From a virus, in the IMG/VR virus record IMGVR_UViG_3300043587_000032, positions 1-61,315 of that record: a DNA stretch of 61,315 bases; one strand, given 5' to 3'. Position numbers and translations under genes: made by a program. The stretch's first letter is position 1, and the number at the start of each line of letters is the position of its first letter. Positions 23,848 through 31,975 of the stretch are shown piece after piece. The notes under the pieces were generated by a model. It worked only from the letters and a program-made list of their open reading frames with translations. It had not been told where the DNA came from and ran no database searches.

Positions 23848-24080
23848 AGCTTGGCCTTCGCTGCCTCGAGGTCGGCCGCCGACGGGATCCGGCCGCGGCG
23901 CCGCTTCACGGGGCGCTTGGTTGGGGCCGGTGTCTCTGCGGCGATCTCAGGGGCCGGTTCGGGGATCGGCTCGACGGGAGGCGTTACCGGCTCGAAGGGG
24001 ACGCCAGCCCCGCCGACCTCCGGCACTTCGTCGTCCACCACGTGCCCGCTGTAGGGGTCATGCTCGCGACTCAACGTCAT
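23844..24080 (-). CDS. Proline-rich small virion-region protein
   Basis: A 78-aa protein: an acidic N-terminus, then a Pro/Glu/Ala run (about 30-55), then a basic patch KRPVKRRRGRIPS and a short helix. The -10 TACGAT lies six bases before the ATG at 24080, so a leaderless start is likely. It overlaps the next connector gene. Function unknown. Confidence 0.6.
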   Translation of the reverse strand: MTLSREHDPYSGHVVDDEVPEVGGAGVPFEPVTPPVEPIPEPAPEIAAETPAPTKRPVKRRRGRIPSAADLEAAKAKL

Positions 24081-24086
24081 GGCGTG

Positions 24087-24120
24087 ATCGTAGCCCGTTC
24101 GGGCCCCCCAGGTCAGGGGG
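24087..24120 (-). promoter_or_regulatory. Variant operator-promoter within the connector genes
   Basis: -10 TACGAT six bases from the ATG, with C6/G5 arms (24104-24120) shifted so that they cover the -35 (CTGACC) rather than the spacer. It lies in the end of the upstream connector gene. The only family member inside the structural operon, and it departs from the usual geometry. Confidence 0.5.
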
Positions 24121-24940
24121 TGTACGTCTGCTCGGCCTGCGGAATGTCCGGTGACCACACCGAGCCCGACCGCGTCCGGCCCTTTGGGTTCACCGACACC
24201 AGCCACATATCCACCGCGGGCAGGCCGGTCCGGCGCTTGTCCAGGAAGCCCGACGGGTCGATCTGGATCGAGATGCCCTGGCGGGTCACTGAGGTGGCCG
24301 TGGCCGGGATCGCGCACGAGTCATCGCCGCACAGGAGCTTCGCCAGCTCCATGGCGAACAGCACGCAGGCCCGGACGCCGGACGAATCCGGCGCGAGGCC
24401 GTAGCTGTAGTCCACCTCGGTCGGGCCACCGGCGCCGCACACCGCGAAGCCGTCGCCGTCGATCCGCTCGAGCCAGCCCGAGCGGGACACCCGGTAGGCC
24501 GTCGGTGCCAGCACCACACCACCGGAACGGACCTCGACAATGGCGCGTGCGTCGGCCTCGAGCGGCACCGCGCGCGGGCGGGGGTGGTAGCCGCCGTACC
24601 CCGCGATCGGGCCCCACGATGACCAGTCGGTCCACTGGCTGTAGCCGTTGTATCCCCAGCACTCGCAGACACCGCAGGACGCGTGCGTCCAGTCGTTGGC
24701 GCCGATGGCCGCGGGCCGGGAGCGCAGGGTGGCTGTGGCCGTGCAGCCCTCGCCGCGCCACTGGTAACCGGAGAGCCGATACAGGATCTCCGAGGCCATC
24801 ATGAGCACCTGCTCCCACTGGCCGTCCGTGATGCCCACGCGAGCGGACTCGGGAATGTCGGACGGCGCAGCCCACGCCGCGCACAAGATCTGCGTGGCGT
24901 GGGCTGGCGGAACGTCCGGCAGCGGGATAGGGGTGGACAT
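24113..24940 (-). CDS. Head-to-tail connector (adaptor) protein
   Basis: A 275-aa protein following the major tail gene. The N-terminal helical region (QWEQVLMMASEILYRLSGYQ), a Cys/Gly/Tyr/Trp-rich insert (about 85-115), strand repeats (TAYRVSRSGWLERIDGDGF), then VDYSYGLAPDSSGVRACVLFAME are typical of actinophage head-tail adaptors. It joins portal and tail. Its start coincides with the stop of the upstream gene. Confidence 0.75.
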   Translation of the reverse strand: MSTPIPLPDVPPAHATQILCAAWAAPSDIPESARVGITDGQWEQVLMMASEILYRLSGYQWRGEGCTATATLRSRPAAIGANDWTHASCGVCECWGYNGYSQWTDWSSWGPIAGYGGYHPRPRAVPLEADARAIVEVRSGGVVLAPTAYRVSRSGWLERIDGDGFAVCGAGGPTEVDYSYGLAPDSSGVRACVLFAMELAKLLCGDDSCAIPATATSVTRQGISIQIDPSGFLDKRRTGLPAVDMWLVSVNPKGRTRSGSVWSPDIPQAEQTYTP

Positions 24941-25605
24941 CAGACCTGCGCGACCACCGGCACGAAACCGGCATCCATCGTCGGGAGCGCAGCTTCGCGC
25001 ACGTACTGCCAGACGCGGTCAGACGGGTAGGTGAAGTCGTCGTTCGGGCCGGTGCCCCACGCCGGGTTCTGGATCGAGTAGCCGTCAAACTCGGGCAGCA
25101 TCGCTTCGGTGCCGGAGATCGACCAGGATCCCGAGGGGATCAAGAACGCACGCGGGATCACCCAGTGGAAGTAGGGCAGGTTCTGTGCGATCGCCGAACC
25201 GATCAGGGCCCGGCTCCAGAACTCCAGGGACACGCCGTAGGGCGTCTCCTCGACGCCGGTGGCCGGTGCTCGGTAGCCGATCTCCGCGGGCGGGGTGCTG
25301 GCGTCAACGATGGTCTCGCCGCCGATGAGGAACTCGACCAAGTTCGGGTCCGGCTGGCAGATCTGGAGCCCGGCAATGGAGCCGCGCTTCAGGGTGTAGG
25401 GCGCCTGGTAGTTGACGCACGCCACGCCGGTGCCGTTCAGCTGGGTGACCTGCTTGGCGTCCTCGTACTCGAGGCCGATCTCGATCTTGACAAGCGAGTC
25501 CGACACGTACGCGTTCTTCAGGCCTACCGAGGGCAGGCCTGACGCGTCGAGCTTCGTGGCACGCATGCCGAGTGCGAACAGTGTGCCCGCGCCGTCATAG
25601 CTCAT
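24940..25605 (-). CDS. Major tail protein (probable)
   Basis: A 221-aa beta-rich protein downstream of capsid and decoration genes. SLVKIEIGLEYEDAKQVTQLNG and GLQICQPDPNLVEFLIGG resemble the tube-forming domain of siphovirus tail proteins. Position alone would also fit a connector-like protein; size and strand pattern favour the major tail subunit. Confidence 0.7.
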   Translation of the reverse strand: MSYDGAGTLFALGMRATKLDASGLPSVGLKNAYVSDSLVKIEIGLEYEDAKQVTQLNGTGVACVNYQAPYTLKRGSIAGLQICQPDPNLVEFLIGGETIVDASTPPAEIGYRAPATGVEETPYGVSLEFWSRALIGSAIAQNLPYFHWVIPRAFLIPSGSWSISGTEAMLPEFDGYSIQNPAWGTGPNDDFTYPSDRVWQYVREAALPTMDAGFVPVVAQV

Positions 25606-25614
25606 GATCTCTCC

Positions 25615-26766
25615 TTACGGGACGGGTACCTGAATGGCGAAGTGGACGCAGGGGTCGAACCCCACGCCGAACATGCGTTCCGCCCAGAGCTCGCGGATGT
25701 TGGTGCGGCGGTCCACCGTCTGCTTGGGCTGGTCGAGCACCGCAATCGGACCGAGCCGCGCCACGACGGGCCCCGTGCCGTACATCCACAGTCCGGCGAC
25801 CGGTGCCGGATCGACACCCGGCGTGCCGGTGGTGACGTTCACGGCGGGGGCGGTGCCGCCGGTCAGTCCCGCGCCGGACGCCGTCATTTGCGGCACGTTC
25901 TCCGGCGGGGAGAAGGTGACCGTGTACGGGCCACCGGCCGCCCCGGACACCGCGACATCGCCGGGGGCAAGGTTGGACAGTGCCTCGAGGGCGAGACGGA
26001 CGGTAGCGGCCGTGGCGTTGAATGCGATGCCCGCCGTGGTCTGGCCGGAGTACGTCAGGGTGAAGGTGCCGCCCGTCGGTACGCCGGTGATCGTGACCGT
26101 CTGGACCTCCGGCGTGCCGGTGCTCAGCGGGCCCGAGCCGTCGTAACCGGCGTCGGCCACCACGATCGCGTCCGTCGGCGTGCGCAGTTCGTTGCCGACC
26201 CGGCGAAGCTGCGCACCGAGCACGATCGCAAGGCGAAGCGGGATGTGCAGGAACACCGCCTGGCCTTTGGTCTGGCGGCGGGTCTCTTCCTCGAGCAGCC
26301 CGAGCGCGTCCAGCGCGCCGGTGAGGCCTGTGTTCGAGACCACGGTGGCATCGTTCGAGGCGAGGAACGGGTTGATCGTCGAGCCGTCTGGCGCCGCAGT
26401 GTGCGGGTTGGCACGTGTCCCTGCGCCGGTCCAGAGTTCGTTGGCGACCGCGAAAGACGCCGTCGCCTCGGACATCCGGCGGATGCGGTCCGAGTTCATC
26501 CCAACGGCGAGCGTCGAGCAGTCCTCACGAAGCCGGTAGCCCATCGGCTGCACGTATACCGGCGGCGAAGTGTCTTCGTCCGGGTATGCGGGCGAGCCGT
26601 CGCAGGGGTCGAACAGAGACAGGGCGGGGCACTGCTCGCCGCGGAACGAGAAGCCTTCCTGCCAGCGGTCATCCGTGGTCGCCGGGGAAAGCGCGGACGC
26701 GAGCAGGTTAACGGCGGTCGGCGCGGCGGCCTGGAAGGCATCGATCTCGGTGAACAGCACTGGCAC
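25615..26766 (-). CDS. Capsid decoration or auxiliary head protein with inserted Ig-like domain
   Basis: A 383-aa protein next to the major capsid gene. The flanks (1-205 and 305-383) form one capsid-associated fold (NELWTGAGTRANPHTAAPDG, then TNIRELWAERMFGVGFDPCV). Residues about 215-300 are an inserted repeat-type beta domain (EVQTVTITGVPTGGTFTLTY) that recurs in many unrelated phage virion proteins. The insert is probably surface exposed. Function as decoration is inferred from position. Confidence 0.65.
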   Translation of the reverse strand: MPVLFTEIDAFQAAAPTAVNLLASALSPATTDDRWQEGFSFRGEQCPALSLFDPCDGSPAYPDEDTSPPVYVQPMGYRLREDCSTLAVGMNSDRIRRMSEATASFAVANELWTGAGTRANPHTAAPDGSTINPFLASNDATVVSNTGLTGALDALGLLEEETRRQTKGQAVFLHIPLRLAIVLGAQLRRVGNELRTPTDAIVVADAGYDGSGPLSTGTPEVQTVTITGVPTGGTFTLTYSGQTTAGIAFNATAATVRLALEALSNLAPGDVAVSGAAGGPYTVTFSPPENVPQMTASGAGLTGGTAPAVNVTTGTPGVDPAPVAGLWMYGTGPVVARLGPIAVLDQPKQTVDRRTNIRELWAERMFGVGFDPCVHFAIQVPVP

Positions 26767-26833
26767 TCCCTTCGGGGCGATTGGGTGAGCGAGGTCCGGC
26801 GCGTCTGTCGGGGGACGCGCCGGACCTCACGAA

Positions 26834-28570
26834 TCACGCCGGGTTGACGACATCCCAATCGGCCGGGGCGGTGGTGCCGACCGAGGAGCCACGCGCCCGC
26901 AGAGGCATGTTGATCCGCAGGGACTCCTTGCCGTCGAACGCCACGCCCTCGAAGGTCTCCACGAAGGTCTGGTAGCGGTTCCGCTTGTTCAGGTCGGAAT
27001 CCCGCACCAAGCCCAGGTCCAGCGTGCCGCCGTCGAGGAACAGCCAGTCGCCCTCGACAAACAGCAGGGAGTCGACGGACAGCGGCCAGTTCGGCACGAC
27101 GCCACCGGCGACGGTGTCGGCGTAGGTCTGGTCGGCGACGACAACGCCGTTCACGGTGCCGCCGGTGAGCCCGTCGAGGTGCCAGGTGACGTTCACGCTG
27201 CGAGTCGCGAACCAAGCCTCGAGCTGGCTCTGAGCGATGGTGAACAGGTCGCCCGGGGAACCGTTGGTCATGCGCCGCGCGAGGTCCGTGCGGAGCATGC
27301 CGATCAACCACTGCGGCAGGATGGTCCGCAGCTGCACCGTCGAGTTCAGGCGGTGCCGGTAGCGGTACTGGCTGATGATCCGGTCGTAGGTCGCGAGGAT
27401 GTCCGCGATCGCGGACAGGACACCACCGAGGCCCTTGAGGATCTTCGAGCCCGCGGCGAGCCGCGACAGGAGCTGGTTCTCCGCGAACCGGGCCCACGCG
27501 ATTTGCGCAGCCTCGGTGGTCGCGGTGACCCACTCGGTGTCGAACCGCGCCGTCATGTTCGGGAACTCGAGGCACATGTACGTCGAGTAGATCGAGGCCT
27601 CGACGACACCCGGGCAGTTGACCGTCAAGCACGACTTGTAGACGTTCGTGTCCGGGTCCGCCGGGGGCTGCACGATGGCCTGGTCCATGGCCTGCGTCCA
27701 CACGCCCAAGCCGGTGGCCATGGTGAGCGCGTCGAACGGCTGGCGGTACTGGATACCGCCGCGGTCCACGCCGTAACGCACGAGCGTGTCACGGACGGGC
27801 CGGTCGGTGACGCCCAAGACCTTGATGTCGTAGCGCACCTCGAGCGGCAGGCACAGTCCACCGGCGGCGGTGAGCGCCTCAGGGGACTTCGCCGCGGCGA
27901 TGCGCTCAGTGTTGGCGACGGCGTCCGAGCCAAGCATCCGCTCGGGCGGGTAGTTGAACTCGACGCGGGCCACGTCCATGCGGCCGATGCCACCGGCGGC
28001 CTGCGCACGCTCACGTACGGCCTGCGCGAAGGTCTGGTCATTGAGCTGGGTGCCGACCTCCATGCCGGGCACGCCGCCACGGACCCGGGTGATGGTCTGG
28101 ATCGCCCCGGCGTTGCGGCCTTCCGGCGAGGTGTCGCCGTTCAGCTTGCCGAGACCGGCCGCGGTGCGGGACTTCGGCGCGGCCTTTTTCGTGGGGGCCT
28201 TGCCCTTGTCCGTGTCGTCGCCTTCGTCGGCCGCTTCGGCGCCGGGGTCCGGCACGTCCGTCACGTCGCCCGGCTCGGGCGGTGCGACGTTGTCGCGGGA
28301 CGCGTCGTGCACGCCGTCCAGTTCGGCCAGTGCGGCCGCGCGCTGCTCGCCAAGGCTGACCTTGCTGGCGCGCTCGGTGAGCTCGCTCGAGATCTTCTGG
28401 GCGTTGGCAACGGCTTCGCGGAGGGCGCTGACGCTCTCTTCGGTGGCCGGTGCGGTGTCGGTGGCCAGCTCGGTGCCCTGGGTGCGGATGGCAGCGAGAG
28501 CCGTCCGAAGGTCCTCATCGCTGGCGTTCGCGAGATCCGCGAGGATCTCGGAGATGCGCTTCGGGTCCAC
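26834..28570 (-). CDS. Major capsid protein with fused N-terminal scaffold domain
   Basis: A 578-aa protein. Residues 1-160 are acidic, helical and Ala-rich with a Lys/Ala stretch (scaffold-like delta domain, removed by the prohead protease). Residues about 180-578 are HK97-type capsid: SPEALTAAGGLCLPLEVRYD, TDRPVRDTLVRYGVDRGG, a YRYRHRLNSTVQLRTILPQW helix region and a C-terminal ESLRINMPLRARG. The GTG start is after GGAAGGGGCC. A terminator and an accessory gene lie upstream. Confidence 0.85.
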   Translation of the reverse strand: MDPKRISEILADLANASDEDLRTALAAIRTQGTELATDTAPATEESVSALREAVANAQKISSELTERASKVSLGEQRAAALAELDGVHDASRDNVAPPEPGDVTDVPDPGAEAADEGDDTDKGKAPTKKAAPKSRTAAGLGKLNGDTSPEGRNAGAIQTITRVRGGVPGMEVGTQLNDQTFAQAVRERAQAAGGIGRMDVARVEFNYPPERMLGSDAVANTERIAAAKSPEALTAAGGLCLPLEVRYDIKVLGVTDRPVRDTLVRYGVDRGGIQYRQPFDALTMATGLGVWTQAMDQAIVQPPADPDTNVYKSCLTVNCPGVVEASIYSTYMCLEFPNMTARFDTEWVTATTEAAQIAWARFAENQLLSRLAAGSKILKGLGGVLSAIADILATYDRIISQYRYRHRLNSTVQLRTILPQWLIGMLRTDLARRMTNGSPGDLFTIAQSQLEAWFATRSVNVTWHLDGLTGGTVNGVVVADQTYADTVAGGVVPNWPLSVDSLLFVEGDWLFLDGGTLDLGLVRDSDLNKRNRYQTFVETFEGVAFDGKESLRINMPLRARGSSVGTTAPADWDVVNPA

Positions 28571-28659
28571 GGTCGGCCCCTTCCGTCATAGTCGGTGCGA
28601 CGGGGGCCGGTCGGTGCTTAGAGCTCCAGTTTGCCCGGGCTTAGAGCCCAGACGCGCAA

Positions 28660-28694
28660 GTGCCCCGTCTGCTGTGAAGCTAGCAGCGGGGCAC
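28660..28694. terminator. Hairpin upstream of the capsid gene
   Basis: An 8-bp perfect stem (GTGCCCCG/CGGGGCAC) extended by CTGCT/AGCAG, ending the accessory cassette at 28718 before the capsid operon. No U-run is seen. Confidence 0.6.
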
Positions 28695-28717
28695 GTGCGG
28701 TGATCTCGATACGCGTA

Positions 28718-28936
28718 TCAGGTGACTTTGGTGCGTCGCAGGCGTCGGTGGTCGAGTGCGCCGGTGATCGCGTAGACGGTGGCGAGGGACAGGAGTCCGA
28801 AGGGGACGAAGCCGATCAGAAGCAGGAAGATCATCAGCTTCAGCATCCACAGGATCATCACCCCGAAGCCCATCACCATGTAGGCGAGGCCGCGGACCAA
28901 GGCCCTGACGAACAGATACACGAAGTAGAAGATCAT
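28718..28936 (-). CDS. Small membrane protein (two to three TM segments)
   Basis: A 72-aa, strongly hydrophobic protein (FYFVYLFVRALV, MVMGFGVMILWML, LMIFLLLIGFVPFGLL) with a basic C-terminus (DHRRLRRTKVT). It is led by an operator-promoter with TAAGAT six bases from the ATG, so the message is leaderless. It may act as an exclusion or membrane-modifying protein; the function is unknown. Confidence 0.65.
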   Translation of the reverse strand: MIFYFVYLFVRALVRGLAYMVMGFGVMILWMLKLMIFLLLIGFVPFGLLSLATVYAITGALDHRRLRRTKVT

Positions 28937-28942
28937 GAGCAG

Positions 28943-28971
28943 ATCTTACCCCCCAAGTTAGGGGGTGTCAA
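28943..28971 (-). promoter_or_regulatory. Operator-promoter, membrane gene 28718-28936
   Basis: -35 TTGACA (consensus), a 17-base spacer of C6 and G5 arms, -10 TAAGAT, six bases to ATG. It overlaps the stop region of the next upstream gene. Confidence 0.85.
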
Positions 28972-29228
28972 ACGTCAGCGGCGTTGATGCCTTCGCCCAC
29001 ATCCGCAGCCGGACGGTAGACGTAGACCCGCACACCCTGGCAAGCCCGGCACACCTCGAGCACCGGAACGGACCCGTCCGGTGAGCCAAGCATTTTCCGG
29101 GATAGCGCACTGTTGGTTTTCCGTGTCATGACGGTCTGCACCGGCATCCACGCGTGCGGGACTTCCTCATCAGCGTTGTAGCGCGGACAGACGCCCGCGT
29201 ACTCCTGCATCGTCGGCAATTCAGCCAC
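28968..29228 (-). CDS. Small protein with a CxxC motif
   Basis: An 86-aa protein with CP near the N-terminus and CRACQG near residue 70, suggesting one zinc site. It starts at a GTG overlapping the upstream stop by 8 bases. Function unknown. Confidence 0.55.
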   Translation of the reverse strand: MAELPTMQEYAGVCPRYNADEEVPHAWMPVQTVMTRKTNSALSRKMLGSPDGSVPVLEVCRACQGVRVYVYRPAADVGEGINAADV

Positions 29229-29640
29229 GGGGGTACTCCTCTTTGATCCAGGCCCGAACGTGCTCGTCAACAAGCTCGAGCAGCCAGGCAGGCCAGTCGT
29301 AACGTCTCAGCTGGGTCTCCGCGCCATCGGATCCGTTGGCCATCACGCCGGTGCCATGCGCGGTCGAGTCCGTGCTCCACCACCTGGTCTCCCATTCGCC
29401 GCCGCCGGTGGCGACAGTAACCACTCGGACCTGCTGAATGCGGTGACGCCGGTTGCTGCGTCGTCTGGGATGCATGTCTTCGATCGGGGCGTCCAACACG
29501 GCGGCAATGACGGTCAGTTCCTCTGTGAGGTGGACATCTTCCACCTTCAGGATTGCGATGCCATCCGGCTTGTGCTCGTAATTGGATTGAGTGCGCTCGA
29601 GGCGCTCGAGGCGGTGCCCGATGATGTTCAAGCTCGGCAT
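29221..29640 (-). CDS. Hypothetical protein
   Basis: A 139-aa protein: a basic Arg-rich N-terminal helix (HRLERLERTQ), an alternating strand/helix body and an acidic C-terminal region (WLLELVDEHVRAWIKEEYPRG). AAAGGA precedes the ATG. No recognised family. Confidence 0.6.
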   Translation of the reverse strand: MPSLNIIGHRLERLERTQSNYEHKPDGIAILKVEDVHLTEELTVIAAVLDAPIEDMHPRRRSNRRHRIQQVRVVTVATGGGEWETRWWSTDSTAHGTGVMANGSDGAETQLRRYDWPAWLLELVDEHVRAWIKEEYPRG

Positions 29641-29670
29641 GACGGTCCTTTCGCGGGGTAGTGGTGCGGG

Positions 29671-29707
29671 CCCTGCCGCCCGGCCGGTGTGCATCCGGGC
29701 GGCAGGG
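29671..29707. terminator. Hairpin terminator
   Basis: A 13-bp perfect stem (CCCTGCCGCCCGG/CCGGGCGGCAGGG) downstream of the gene at 29727-29936, without a U-run. Confidence 0.65.
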
Positions 29708-29726
29708 ACCTCGCGGTGTGTGCGGT

Positions 29727-29936
29727 CTAGAGCTCGACGACCGTGGGGCCGTAGGTGTTGATCCGGTTCATCGTGGCATCCTTGTGGGCCCGGCAGGCGA
29801 AGTCGGTCATCTCGCCGTAGTGGCCGAAGGTGTACGTCATCTTGGTGACGGCCCGCTCCCCGCACATCCAGGCGTTCTCGGTGATCGAGCCGGAGTCGTA
29901 GGTGCAGGTGACGGGGGCGGTGCGGGTCTCGGTCAT
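29727..29936 (-). CDS. Small Cys-containing protein, leaderless
   Basis: A 69-aa protein beginning MTETRTAP with Cys at about 11, 25 and 47, possibly metal-binding. Its promoter and first codons are part of a 62-bp exact duplication shared with 31919-31980. The -10 lies six bases from the ATG. Confidence 0.65.
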   Translation of the reverse strand: MTETRTAPVTCTYDSGSITENAWMCGERAVTKMTYTFGHYGEMTDFACRAHKDATMNRINTYGPTVVEL

Positions 29937-29942
29937 AGGGTC

Positions 29943-29972
29943 AATCTATCCCCCCAAAGTGGGGGGTGTCAA
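29943..29972 (-). promoter_or_regulatory. Operator-promoter (consensus form)
   Basis: -35 TTGACA, an 18-base spacer with C6/AAAGT/G6 arms, -10 TAGATT, six bases to ATG 29936. Identical to the site at 31946-31975. Confidence 0.88.
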
Positions 29973-30187
29973 GGGCCCCTTGTAAGAGAAGCCACCGCCT
30001 TTGCCCGAGCGGCCGCCTTCGCCGCAAGGTGCCGGATGTTCAGCCGGTCAGACAGCTCGAAGGCGAAGCCCTCCATGTCCGGCGCGAACTTGGCCAGCAC
30101 TCGGCACGCCTGCCTGTCCACCACCATGTGCCATACGGTGCCGTCCGACTTGGGATCCTCCGGCAGAACCATGTAGCGGCCGTCCAT
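29969..30187 (-). CDS. Hypothetical protein
   Basis: A 72-aa protein (DGRYMVLPEDPKSDGTVWHM onward) with an N-terminal strand-rich half and a C-terminal helix rich in Ala/Lys. The start overlaps the upstream stop (TGATG). Unknown function. Confidence 0.6.
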   Translation of the reverse strand: MDGRYMVLPEDPKSDGTVWHMVVDRQACRVLAKFAPDMEGFAFELSDRLNIRHLAAKAAARAKAVASLTRGP

Positions 30188-30375
30188 CACATTCTCCCTG
30201 CGGTACGGCACAGGTCCATCAGGAACTGCGCGGACTCGTGAAGCTCCAGCAGATCGTTCAGCGTGAGGCCCTCGAAGGCTCGATCGATGGCCAGGCCGTC
30301 ACCGGCGAGCACCGCGCGGAGCACCTCCGGCCCGGCGTCCTGCACGGCTGGTGAGGCCGCTTCCGGGTACGCCAT
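30187..30375 (-). CDS. Hypothetical small helical protein
   Basis: A 62-aa, helical acidic protein (EVLRAVLAGDGLAIDRAFEG). The start is coupled to the upstream stop by TGATG and the end to the next gene. Function unknown. Confidence 0.58.
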   Translation of the reverse strand: MAYPEAASPAVQDAGPEVLRAVLAGDGLAIDRAFEGLTLNDLLELHESAQFLMDLCRTAGRM

Positions 30376-30566
30376 CAGCTGACCTCGATTCCGCGCATGG
30401 CCGCGATCTGGCGAAGTGCCCAGGTCGTATCCGGCGTGCCGGTGGCGATCCATACGCGACCGCCGCCGAACGCAGTGGGAACGGCGTGATCAGTTCCAGC
30501 AGCAGTGATCAGGGCTGCATGCTCGGACTCGGTGATGTAAACGCGGGGCGGGCCGGACAGGCTCAT
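30375..30566 (-). CDS. Hypothetical small protein
   Basis: A 63-aa protein, strand-helix pattern (RVYITESEHAALITAAGTDH, then WIATGTPDTTWALRQIAAMR). ATGA-coupled to the secreted-protein gene. Function unknown. Confidence 0.58.
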   Translation of the reverse strand: MSLSGPPRVYITESEHAALITAAGTDHAVPTAFGGGRVWIATGTPDTTWALRQIAAMRGIEVS

Positions 30567-31108
30567 CGTCCACCGCCAAACAGTCCACTGATCGGGTTGC
30601 GGAGGCCGCCCGTGGCGTCGAGGCACTGGCTTGCGGTACCGGAACACGGGTTGTCCGGGTTGGGCGGTTGCGGGGCAGGCTGGCCGTCCGGGCGGCTCGA
30701 GCATGAGCCGTCGGCGTGCAGGTAGCCGTTCGAGCACCAGACCGTGTAGCCGCCGCTAAGCTCCTGCTCGGTGTAGGCGGGCGGTGACTGCTGCTTGGCG
30801 ACACGCGGCGCCGTCTTCGGGGCGGCCTTGGCCGCGGGCTTCGGGACCACCTTGGCGGGTGCCTGCGGCGCCACGGCAGGCTTGGCCACCGGCGCCGGGG
30901 TGACGACGGCGGGAACCTGCGTCGGCGCGGGGGCGACGGCCACGGGCTCGGGCACGGCCGGGACGGCACCGCGGGTCTCCGGCACGGTGATCGAGGTGGC
31001 CGGGGCGTTATCGGCGGCGAAGGCAAAGACGGTCGCGGTGCCGAGTCCGGCGAGCGCGAGCGCCGCGAAGGCGTAGGCGGTGCGGACGCCGTAGGGGTGT
31101 CGGGACAT
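30563..31108 (-). CDS. Secreted or membrane-anchored Ala/Pro-rich protein
   Basis: A 181-aa protein with an N-terminal signal or anchor (YAFAALALAGLGTATVFAFA, about residues 9-29). A long Ala/Pro/Val/Lys region (about 35-115) resembles wall-spanning linkers. A C-terminal Cys-containing domain has four Cys (about 133-171). It lies directly downstream of a lipoprotein gene. Both would act outside the membrane, possibly altering the surface of an infected cell. Confidence 0.7.
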   Translation of the reverse strand: MSRHPYGVRTAYAFAALALAGLGTATVFAFAADNAPATSITVPETRGAVPAVPEPVAVAPAPTQVPAVVTPAPVAKPAVAPQAPAKVVPKPAAKAAPKTAPRVAKQQSPPAYTEQELSGGYTVWCSNGYLHADGSCSSRPDGQPAPQPPNPDNPCSGTASQCLDATGGLRNPISGLFGGGR

Positions 31109-31148
31109 CAGGTGCTCTCTTTCGGTGTGGCGTGCGGGATGGACAGGT

Positions 31149-31463
31149 TCAGCAGGTCGCGGTGATCGCGGACCAGTAGGCGTCAACCAGGCGCGTCATC
31201 TGCTCGGGCGTGTCGTCCTTACCGGACCGGGCGAAGCGCGCCAGCTGCTCCGCGGAGCCCTGGACGGTCGGGTCCGTCTTCGCGCTCACGCACAGGGCCA
31301 TGCCCATGGTGTAGGCGTTGTCACCGACTTCCCAGCCCGCGTCGCGAAGCTGCGCGTCGAACTCCGCATGCGAGAGCTTGTGGTCCGATGGGGCGTCGCT
31401 GCCACTGGAGCAGGCGGTGAGTGCGAGTGCGGAGATGGCGAGTGCGGCGACGATCTTCTTCAC
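31149..31463 (-). CDS. Lipoprotein of DUF732 type
   Basis: A 104-aa protein starting at a GTG (KKIVAALAISALALTAC). The lipobox LTAC puts the lipidated Cys at residue 18. The mature part (FDAQLRDAGWEVGDNAYTMG, ALCVSAKTD, ending TATC) follows the DUF732 pattern of small actinobacterial secreted proteins with two Cys. Phage lipoproteins often mediate superinfection exclusion; that role is an inference here. Confidence 0.72.
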   Translation of the reverse strand: MKKIVAALAISALALTACSSGSDAPSDHKLSHAEFDAQLRDAGWEVGDNAYTMGMALCVSAKTDPTVQGSAEQLARFARSGKDDTPEQMTRLVDAYWSAITATC

Positions 31464-31503
31464 GGGATGCTCTCTTTCGGTGTGGATGCAGCCGAGGGCG
31501 AGT

Positions 31504-31519
31504 GCCCCCGGCCGGGGGC
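31504..31519. terminator. GC palindrome after gene 31520-31939
   Basis: A perfect 16-bp palindrome (GCCCCCGGCCGGGGGC) abutting the stop codon. It may act as a terminator or an extra binding site, since its C5/G5 arms resemble the operator without the spacer. Confidence 0.45.
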
Positions 31520-31939
31520 TCAGCGGTTGAGCCAGTCCGCATACGCCTTGGCGGGGTCCGCTGCCTGGTCGCGTACGGCGATGATGGCGGCCCATGCTGG
31601 GTAGGCGTCAGTAGCGACGGCCGAGGCCTTCAGGGTGCGCACGTTGACGAACCCGGCGGCCTCCAGGGCGGCGATCGCGGTCTCGTTGCGATCGCCGAAC
31701 GCAGCGTTCCGGGCGGCGGCGCCAGCCTTGCGCTTCGCCTCGCGGCGCTTCGCGGCGGACTCGCGGCGCTTAACGACGGCCACGGGTACCCAGTGGCCAC
31801 CGGCCGGGATGCCGCTGGCGTCGGTGCAGGCGAAGCACTTGCCGCCGACGACGCTGACCGGGCCGTGTGCGCCGGTGCCGGAACAGCGAGTGCAGGGAAC
31901 CCAGGTGAGGTCGTTGGCGGCGGTGCGGGTCTCGGTCAT
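31520..31939 (-). CDS. DnaJ-like zinc-finger protein, leaderless
   Basis: A 139-aa protein. Residues about 16-40 hold a CTRCSGTG ... GKCFAC cluster, a four-Cys zinc site like DnaJ repeats. A basic Arg/Lys/Ala helix (about 55-78) and a C-terminal helical domain follow. The promoter and first codons are copied from or to the gene at 29727-29936. Function unknown. Confidence 0.65.
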   Translation of the reverse strand: MTETRTAANDLTWVPCTRCSGTGAHGPVSVVGGKCFACTDASGIPAGGHWVPVAVVKRRESAAKRREAKRKAGAAARNAAFGDRNETAIAALEAAGFVNVRTLKASAVATDAYPAWAAIIAVRDQAADPAKAYADWLNR

Positions 31940-31945
31940 AGGGTC

Positions 31946-31975
31946 AATCTATCCCCCCAAAGTGGGGGGTGTCAA
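31946..31975 (-). promoter_or_regulatory. Operator-promoter (consensus form)
   Basis: TTGACA, an 18-base spacer with C6/AAAGT/G6, TAGATT, six bases to ATG 31939; identical to 29943-29972. Confidence 0.88.

Noticed and set aside
27179-28591. 470-codon plus-strand frame opposite the capsid gene
   Set aside because: Arg/Val/Gly-rich shadow frame; the capsid protein is clear on the other strand.
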